Positions 14,826-19,693 of a stretch of DNA of 19,693 nt are shown piece after piece. Under the pieces are notes generated by a model, which did not search any database, was not told the origin of the DNA, and saw only the letters and a program-made list of their open reading frames with translations. The first letter of the stretch is position 1. Each line of letters begins with the position of its first letter. Origin of the DNA: Planktomarina sp. (GTDB lineage Bacteria > Pseudomonadota > Alphaproteobacteria > Rhodobacterales > Rhodobacteraceae); assembly GCA_022425445.1 (NCBI GenBank), contig JAKMFM010000029.1:1-19693 (forward strand). The letters run 5' to 3'. A program made the position numbers and the translations under genes.

Positions 14826-15902
14826 ATGTTATATCGTGAATCGGGCGATTTCAGCGAAACCTACAAAGCTGACAGCCAAACCTTTCCGATCAAATTCGAT
14901 CGCTATCGCTACTATGCGGTTCTGGCGTTCGCCTTTTTGGTCATCCCATTTGTCATCAATGATTACTGGGCCAATGCGGTTTTGGTGCCCTTTTTGATCT
15001 ACGCCATTGCGGCGATTGGGCTAAATATCCTGGTGGGTTACTGTGGTCAGGTGTCCTTGGGGACGGGTGGTTTTATGGCTGTGGGCGCTTATGCGTGTTA
15101 CAAGTTGATGACATCCTTTCCTGAGGTTAGCATCATGATCCATGTAGTGATCTCTGGGGGAATAACTGCGGCGGTGGTTACGATTTTCGGTCTGCCAAGC
15201 CTGCGCATCAAGGGCTTTTACCTCGCGGTGGCCACATTGGCGGCGCAATTCTTTTTGGTCTGGCTCTTCAACCGTGTCGCCTGGTTTTACAATTACTCGG
15301 CCTCTGGGCAGATCAACGCCCCTGATCGCACGGTCTTTGGACATTTGGTGACTGGGCCCAACACAGAGGCCTGGGCAAAATATATGATTTGCCTCGTGTT
15401 CCTTACGGTTGCTGGCATCTTGGCACGCAATATGACCCGCGGCGCTCTGGGGCGCAAATGGTCGGCTATTCGCGATATGGATATCGCAGCTGAGATCATC
15501 GGGGTGAACCCGCTTACGGCAAAACTTTCAGCCTTTGCCATTTCTGGATTTTTCATTGGCATCTCCGGAGCGCTTTTTTTCAGTGTATACCTCGGCGCGG
15601 CTGAGGTTGGAGAGGTCTTTGGTATTCAAAAATCATTCCTTGTGCTCTTCATGATCATCATTGGCGGTCTTGGATCAATTTTCGGCAGCTTTGCTGGCGC
15701 GGCCTTCATGGTTTTATTGCCGGTGCTGCTCAAAAATGTCCTTGTGGGCGGGCTTGGATGGGATACGGCGCTGGCGGCTCATTTGGAATTTGTTATCGTC
15801 GGCGCATTGATCATCGTATTCTTGATTGCTGAACCGCACGGATTGGCGCAGCTTTGGCGTGTGGCCAAAGAAAAACTACGACTTTGGCCTTTCCCGCACT
15901 AG
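14826..15902 (+). CDS. Branched-chain amino acid-type ABC transporter permease (LivM-like)
   Basis: A 358-residue inner-membrane permease, the usual partner of LivH. After a polar N-terminus of about 28 residues come the hydrophobic helices and the hallmark AIAAIGLNILVGYCGQVSLG followed by GGFMAVGAYA. The coupling loop GRKWSAIRDMDIAAEIIGVN and the segment MIIIGGLGSIFGSFAGAAF are both characteristic. The start at 14826 has AAGGGGA a few bases upstream. It lies between the livH-like gene and the binding-protein gene; the latter starts 64 bases after its stop, behind a hairpin. Confidence 0.94.
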   Translation: MLYRESGDFSETYKADSQTFPIKFDRYRYYAVLAFAFLVIPFVINDYWANAVLVPFLIYAIAAIGLNILVGYCGQVSLGTGGFMAVGAYACYKLMTSFPEVSIMIHVVISGGITAAVVTIFGLPSLRIKGFYLAVATLAAQFFLVWLFNRVAWFYNYSASGQINAPDRTVFGHLVTGPNTEAWAKYMICLVFLTVAGILARNMTRGALGRKWSAIRDMDIAAEIIGVNPLTAKLSAFAISGFFIGISGALFFSVYLGAAEVGEVFGIQKSFLVLFMIIIGGLGSIFGSFAGAAFMVLLPVLLKNVLVGGLGWDTALAAHLEFVIVGALIIVFLIAEPHGLAQLWRVAKEKLRLWPFPH

Positions 15903-15921
15903 GGGCAGGTTCATAATACGA

Positions 15922-15934
15922 CCGGGAAACCCGG
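15922..15934 (+). other. Leader hairpin in front of the binding-protein gene, second copy of the element
   Basis: CCGGG and CCCGG pair around AAA and are followed by CATT, as in the hairpin before the acyl-CoA synthetase gene. A GGGAGGA ribosome-binding site follows 16 bases later than in the first copy. In an ABC-transporter operon such a hairpin could be a processing or stabilising element that raises binding-protein expression. Confidence 0.45.
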
Positions 15935-15966
15935 CATTTCGGACAAACCAAGGGAGGAATTATCCG

Positions 15967-17247
15967 ATGAAAAGACTAGCAACAGCAACAGTGGCTGCCG
16001 TTATGGCCGCGGCCCCAGTGATGGCAGACCTCGTGTTTCCATCTCTATCATATCGCACAGGTGCCTATGCCGCGAACGGTATTCCGTTTGCCGATGGCTA
16101 TGCGGATTACTTCACGCTTCTCAATGAGCGGGACGGGGGAATCGGTGGTGTTATGACGCGGCTTCTGGAGTGCGAAACTGGCTATAACACCGAAAAAGGC
16201 GTGGAATGCTATGAAGCAACTAAGGGTGAGGGGTCTTTGGTCTATCAACCGCTGTCAACCGGCATCACCTATCAGTTGATCCCGAAAGCCACCGCGGATG
16301 GCATCCCCATGCACACAATGGGTTATGGCCGGACATCGGCCGCGAATGGTAAGGTTTTCTCCAATGTGTTTAACTATCCTGCCAACTATTGGAATGGCGC
16401 ATCATTGGTTGTGAATCACCTCCTCGACATCAATGGTGGCGACATCAAGGGTAAAACCTTGGCACTTGTCTATCACAACTCTGCCTATGGTAAGGAGCCA
16501 ATCCCAACACTCGAGGCTTTGGCTGCGAAACATGGCTTTAACCTGAGCTTGCTGGCTGTGGATCACCCAGGCCAAGAGCAAAAATCTCAGTGGCTACAGA
16601 TCCGCCGTGAGCGTCCAGATTATGTGACGATGTGGGGTTGGGGCGTTATGAACCAAGTCGCCATTCAAGAAGCCGCCAACATTCGTTTCCCAATGGAAAA
16701 TTTCATTGGTGTTTGGTGGTCCGGCTCTGAAAATGATGTTCTGCCAGCAGGCGATGCAGCCGATGGCTATAAGCACATCACCTTCCACAACCTCGGCGAT
16801 GATTATCCAATCTTTGACGATGTGGCCAAATATGTTGTCGACGCCGGCAAAGCCGCTGGTGCGGGTGATCAAGTCGGCACAGTGCTCTATAACCGCGGGT
16901 TCTACGCGGCGATGCTTGCCGCGGAAGCGGTGCGCAAAGCGCAAGAGATCCACGGCGTTGCCGACATCACACCGGCTATGATGCGTGACGGTATGGAAGC
17001 TTTGGAAATCACAGAGGCGCGTATGACCGAACTGGGCATGCCTGGTTTTGGCCCTAGCTTCGCAGTGTCTTGTGAAAACCACGGCGGTCCAGGTACCGGC
17101 GCTGTGGCTCAATGGGATGCCTCTGCCAAGAAATGGTCTTTGATTTCTGACTTCTCCAGTCCGGATATGTCTGTAATCCAGCCATTGATCGATGCGGATT
17201 CTGCGGCCTTTGCTGCTGAAAACAACATCACAGGCGGTTGTAACTAA
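15967..17247 (+). CDS. Periplasmic substrate-binding protein of a branched-chain amino acid-type ABC transporter
   Basis: A 426-residue type I periplasmic binding protein. The signal peptide MKRLATATVAAVMAAAPVMA (cleavage after residue 20) directs it to the periplasm, where it would deliver ligand to the LivH/M-like permeases. The mature part starts DLVFPSLSYRTGAYAANGIP and contains AYGKEPIPTLEALAAKHGF and LQIRRERPDYV, typical of Leu/Ile/Val-binding-like proteins. Four cysteines (C69, C81, one in SCENHGG, and C425) could make two disulfides; this is a guess from their placement. It is longer than LivJ/LivK (about 350), as is common in relatives associated with organic acids. The start at 15967 follows GGGAGG at good spacing. 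The ligand is unknown. Confidence 0.92.
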   Translation: MKRLATATVAAVMAAAPVMADLVFPSLSYRTGAYAANGIPFADGYADYFTLLNERDGGIGGVMTRLLECETGYNTEKGVECYEATKGEGSLVYQPLSTGITYQLIPKATADGIPMHTMGYGRTSAANGKVFSNVFNYPANYWNGASLVVNHLLDINGGDIKGKTLALVYHNSAYGKEPIPTLEALAAKHGFNLSLLAVDHPGQEQKSQWLQIRRERPDYVTMWGWGVMNQVAIQEAANIRFPMENFIGVWWSGSENDVLPAGDAADGYKHITFHNLGDDYPIFDDVAKYVVDAGKAAGAGDQVGTVLYNRGFYAAMLAAEAVRKAQEIHGVADITPAMMRDGMEALEITEARMTELGMPGFGPSFAVSCENHGGPGTGAVAQWDASAKKWSLISDFSSPDMSVIQPLIDADSAAFAAENNITGGCN

Positions 17248-17260
17248 GACGAATAAGAGC

Positions 17261-17285
17261 GCTCTGGCCCCCTCTGGGCCAGAGC
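17261..17285 (+). terminator. Strong hairpin after the binding-protein gene (partial terminator or mRNA stabiliser)
   Basis: GCTCTGGCCC and GGGCCAGAGC form a perfect ten-base-pair stem around CCTCT, 13 bases after the binding-protein stop. The stem is followed by ATTTCC and not a T-run, so read-through into the livF-like gene 21 bases later is expected. It probably protects the 3' end of the binding-protein message and lowers downstream expression. Confidence 0.65.
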
Positions 17286-17306
17286 ATTTCCAATAGGATG
17301 AATGCC

Positions 17307-18131
17307 ATGCTTGATGACAGCTCAACGAACGAAACACTGCTCGAAGTCAATAATATTGAAGTGATTTATAATCACGTGATTTTGGTATTGAAGGGCGTGT
17401 CTTTAAGTGTGCCAAAAGGCGGGATCACCGCGCTTTTGGGCGGCAATGGCGCGGGTAAAACCACGACATTGAAAGCGATTTCTCAATTGCTTCATTCCGA
17501 ACGCGGGGAAGTTACCAAAGGAACGATTGCCTATCGCGGTCAATCGGTCTCTGGTCTTAACCCCTCGGATTTGGTGAAGCGCGGCGTCATCCAAGTGATG
17601 GAAGGGCGCCATTGTTTTGAACATTTAACAATCGAAGAAAATCTGCTGACCGGCAGTTATACCCGCACGGATGGCGCTGCTGCGGTCGCGGCGGATTTGG
17701 AAAAAGTTTATGCCTATTTTCCAAGGCTAGCCGAACGGCGCAAAAGTCAGGCCGGTTATACCTCTGGCGGCGAACAACAGATGTGTGCCATTGGGCGTGC
17801 CTTGATGTCTCGTCCGGAGACGATTTTGCTAGATGAACCCTCGATGGGTTTGGCGCCGCAATTGGTGGAAGAAATTTTCGGCATCGTGAAAGATCTCAAC
17901 GAAAAAGAGGGAGTGTCTTTCCTTTTGGCTGAGCAAAACACGAACGTGGCCCTAAGGTTCGCCCATTATGGCTATATTTTGGAATCTGGTCGTGTGGTGA
18001 TGGACGGCCCGGCTGCGGAATTGCGTGAAAATCCGGATGTGAAGGAGTTCTATCTCGGCATGTCTGATGAGGGGCGCAAGTCTTTCCGCGACACCCGCAG
18101 CTATCGCCGCCGCAAAAGATGGCTCAGCTGA
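17307..18131 (+). CDS. Branched-chain amino acid-type ABC transporter, ATP-binding protein (LivF-like)
   Basis: A 274-residue ATPase, second of the two nucleotide-binding subunits. Walker A is GGNGAGKT (45-52), the LivF mark is VIQVMEGRHCFEHLTIEENL, the signature is TSGGEQQMCAIGRAL, Walker B is ILLDEPSMGLAP and the switch region reads LLAEQN, with Q in place of the usual H as is typical for LivF. The C-terminus carries an extra basic tail (DTRSYRRRKRWLS) beyond the normal end. ATG 17307 has AGGA eight bases upstream; ATG 17298 three codons earlier is too close to it. It follows the binding-protein gene behind a strong hairpin and precedes the ligase-like gene by 25 bases. Confidence 0.92.
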   Translation: MLDDSSTNETLLEVNNIEVIYNHVILVLKGVSLSVPKGGITALLGGNGAGKTTTLKAISQLLHSERGEVTKGTIAYRGQSVSGLNPSDLVKRGVIQVMEGRHCFEHLTIEENLLTGSYTRTDGAAAVAADLEKVYAYFPRLAERRKSQAGYTSGGEQQMCAIGRALMSRPETILLDEPSMGLAPQLVEEIFGIVKDLNEKEGVSFLLAEQNTNVALRFAHYGYILESGRVVMDGPAAELRENPDVKEFYLGMSDEGRKSFRDTRSYRRRKRWLS

Positions 18132-18156
18132 CCTGTTCTTAAATGGGAGCCATACA

Positions 18157-19362
18157 ATGACATTTTACGACGCCTTGGAAACCCGCTCTGCGGATGCCCG
18201 TGCAGCTTCTCTGGCCGAATGTTTGCCGGCGCTTTTGACCCATGCGCAGAGCCTTGCGGGCTATGGGCATTTTGCACAGTTTGATCTGGCCAGTATTGCC
18301 ACGGCAGAAGACCTCGCCCGCTTGCCGGTTTTGCGCAAGTCAGAGCTTGGCGCCGCGCAAAAGTGCTTGCCACCCTTTGGTGGGTTTAGTGGCGGAAAAT
18401 TTGATTATGCCTTCCAATCGCCAGGTCCACTTTATGAGCCGGGTCGAAACAGTCATGATTGGTGGCGTTTTGCGCGGTTTTTGCATGCCACCGGCTTTGG
18501 GCCAGGCGATATTGTGCAAAATTGCTTTTCCTATCATTTAACGCCGGCCGGCACGATGTTTGAAAACGGCGCGCGGGCCCTGGGCGCAGCTGTGTTGCCC
18601 GCCGGGACTGGGCAAACCGAGCTACAAGCGCAAGCGGCGCATGATGTGGGGGTCACTGGCTATGCGGGCACACCGGACTATTTGAAGGTGATTTTGGAAA
18701 AGGCCGATGAGATGGGCCTGACGCTCAATATTGGCAAAGCTGCAGTGGGTGGTGGGGCGTTGTTTCCATCACTTCGGCAATGGTATGCAGATCGAGGCAT
18801 CCTGTGTCGTCAATGCTATGCGACCGCTGATCTGGGCAATATCGCCTATGAAAGCGCGGCAATGGACGGCTTGATCTTGGATGAGGGTGTGGTGGTTGAG
18901 ATTGTCACCCCAGGGACGGGCGATCCTGTGCCCTTTGGAGAGGTGGGCGAGGTTCTAGTTACCACGCTGAACAATGACTACCCATTGGTACGATTTGCCA
19001 CTGGGGATCTTTCGGCCTTTATGCCGGGTGAAAGCCCCTGCGGGCGGAGCAACCTGCGGATCAAAGGCTGGATGGGCCGCGCGGATCAAACCACAAAGAT
19101 CAAGGGGATGTTTATCCGACCTGAGCAAGTGGCGGCCTTTGTGGCCAAACACCCTGAAATTACCCGTGCGCGTGTCATCGCCAGCCGCGACGGTGAGACG
19201 GATGCTATGACCGTGAAAATCGAAGGTGCCGCTGAAAAAGCGGCAGATTATGCAGAGTCCTTGTCTGAGACGTTGAAATTGCGCGGACAGGTGGAGGTCG
19301 TGACCTCTGGCAGCTTGCCGCGCGATGGCGTCGTGATTGAAGATCAACGCAGCTATGAATGA
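18157..19362 (+). CDS. Phenylacetate--CoA ligase-like (PaaK family) AMP-binding protein, active-site residues degenerate
   Basis: A 401-residue protein resembling the PaaK branch of AMP-forming ligases, slightly shorter than PaaK (about 430-440). Recognisable elements: NCFSYHLTPAG (122-132), CYATADLGNIAYE (220-232), FATGDLS (280-286) and GRADQTTKIKGMFIRPEQV (308-325). The glycine/serine/threonine-rich ATP P-loop is missing; the corresponding area reads PPFGGFSGGKFDYAFQSPGP (72-91). The C-terminal end reads SLPRDGVVIEDQRSYE, where I would expect GK in place of GV (V392), so the catalytic lysine may be lost. GGGAG lies before the ATG at 18157. It is the last gene of the cluster and is followed by a terminator. 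It may be a CoA ligase for the imported substrate or a non-catalytic relative. Confidence 0.82.
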   Translation: MTFYDALETRSADARAASLAECLPALLTHAQSLAGYGHFAQFDLASIATAEDLARLPVLRKSELGAAQKCLPPFGGFSGGKFDYAFQSPGPLYEPGRNSHDWWRFARFLHATGFGPGDIVQNCFSYHLTPAGTMFENGARALGAAVLPAGTGQTELQAQAAHDVGVTGYAGTPDYLKVILEKADEMGLTLNIGKAAVGGGALFPSLRQWYADRGILCRQCYATADLGNIAYESAAMDGLILDEGVVVEIVTPGTGDPVPFGEVGEVLVTTLNNDYPLVRFATGDLSAFMPGESPCGRSNLRIKGWMGRADQTTKIKGMFIRPEQVAAFVAKHPEITRARVIASRDGETDAMTVKIEGAAEKAADYAESLSETLKLRGQVEVVTSGSLPRDGVVIEDQRSYE

Positions 19363-19379
19363 GTCTGCGGTTAGGCCAT

Positions 19380-19412
19380 AAAAAAAGCCGCCCCCGAGGG
19401 GACGGCCTTTTT
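19380..19412. terminator. Bidirectional intrinsic terminator between the liv/ligase cluster and rpmJ
   Basis: A run of A's, the arms GCCG-C-CCC and GGG-A-CGGC (one C/A mismatch, loop CGAG), and CTTTTT form a hairpin flanked by A's on the left and T's on the right. It ends the plus-strand cluster 17 bases after the last stop and can also end the minus-strand rpmJ transcript, whose stop is at 19432. Confidence 0.88.
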
Positions 19413-19431
19413 AAAAACACTGTATCAAAGA

Positions 19432-19557
19432 TTAACCCTGACGTGCTTTAAAGCGAGGCTGTGTTTTGTTGATCACATAAACACGGCCCTTACGGCGTAC
19501 CACACGACAATCGCGGTGGCGGCTCTTAAGCGAGCGAAGCGAGTTTTTGACCTTCAT
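19432..19557 (-). CDS. rpmJ: 50S ribosomal protein L36 (zinc-free form)
   Basis: A 41-residue very basic protein starting MKVKNSLRSLKSRHRDCRVV and ending NKTQPRFKARQG, which is L36 of the large ribosomal subunit. Zinc-binding L36 has a C-x2-C...C...H ribbon; here only one cysteine (in RDCRVV) remains, and VIN and PRF replace the other ligands, so it is the form without zinc. The start at 19557 follows AAGGAGA at six bases; the open frame upstream runs into a tRNA gene and is not real. It stands alone rather than in the spc operon, as expected for this form, and directly downstream of tRNA-Val. Confidence 0.96.
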   Translation of the reverse strand: MKVKNSLRSLKSRHRDCRVVRRKGRVYVINKTQPRFKARQG

Positions 19558-19605
19558 GGCCTTCTCCTTCAAAACCGGGCCGCGGAGTAGCCCAAGTAAA
19601 CAAAA

Positions 19606-19680
19606 TGGTGGGCACGACTGGGATCGAACCAGTGACCCCTTCGATGTCAACGAAGTGCTCTACCGCTGAGCTACGCGCCC
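19606..19680 (-). tRNA. tRNA-Val (anticodon GAC)
   Basis: Read on the minus strand, this 75-base sequence folds into a full cloverleaf: acceptor GGGCGCG pairing with CGTGCCC (one G-T pair), D arm GCTC/GAGC, anticodon arm CTTCG-TTGACAT-CGAAG with GAC as anticodon, and T arm ACTGG-TTCGATC-CCAGT. The 3' CCA is encoded. It reads GUC and GUU valine codons. It lies 48 bases upstream of rpmJ on the same strand; the promoter must be beyond the right edge of the window. Confidence 0.97.
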
Positions 19681-19693
19681 GTTGAACCGATGT

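Noticed and set aside
16594..17337. 247-codon minus-strand ORF across the binding-protein gene
   Set aside because: Antisense to a gene with a signal peptide, ribosome-binding site and family motifs; it also crosses the intergenic hairpin.
10862..19362. Considered horizontal transfer or a mobile island for the liv/ligase cluster
   Set aside because: No transposase, integrase, direct repeats or tRNA-site duplication is seen. A tRNA-Val lies close to the right end, but it is intact and no second copy of its 3' end appears at the left end of the cluster.

Overview
The window reads as a chromosome segment of an alphaproteobacterium, most probably the Roseobacter group of Rhodobacteraceae. The basis is the gene order (rsmB, heparinase-like gene, purH, lspA, paired M16 peptidases), the 41-residue zinc-free L36, a single DapB/RbfA/TruB housekeeping block and the overall style of the proteins. 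This is recognition from memory, not a database result. Coding density is high, no gap exceeds about 180 bases, and I see no transposase, phage gene, CRISPR array or integration site.

Region 1 (1-8096, all on the minus strand) is housekeeping. Reading in transcription order: rsmB (16S rRNA m5C methyltransferase), then, behind a good promoter of its own, a heparinase II/III-like gene, purH (last two steps of IMP synthesis) and lspA (lipoprotein signal peptidase). Next, behind another promoter, come two secreted M16 peptidase subunits coupled by an ATGA overlap (one with the zinc motif, one without), and finally the first 55 codons of mutL, which runs off the left edge.

Region 2 (8182-10687) holds a small SDHAF4/DUF1674 gene on the plus strand, dapB on the minus strand, and rbfA followed by truB on the plus strand.

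Region 3 (10755-19412) is the accessory part. It is a plus-strand cluster: AMP-forming acyl-CoA synthetase, livG-like ATPase, livH- and livM-like permeases, periplasmic binding protein, livF-like ATPase, and a phenylacetate-CoA-ligase-like protein. It has an upstream inverted repeat and promoter, a repeated hairpin in front of two of its genes, a strong hairpin after the binding protein gene, and a bidirectional terminator at its end. The set makes sense as an uptake-and-activation system: the binding protein and ABC transporter import an organic (perhaps aromatic) carboxylate, and one or both ligases trap it as a CoA thioester. The substrate is not readable from the sequence. The terminal ligase-like protein seems to lack the usual ATP P-loop and the catalytic C-terminal lysine, so its role is open.

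Region 4 (19432-19680, minus strand) holds rpmJ (L36) and, just upstream of it, a tRNA-Val(GAC).

I found no clearly new biological system. The best leads are the liv/acyl-CoA-ligase cluster, its regulatory elements and the degenerate ligase.
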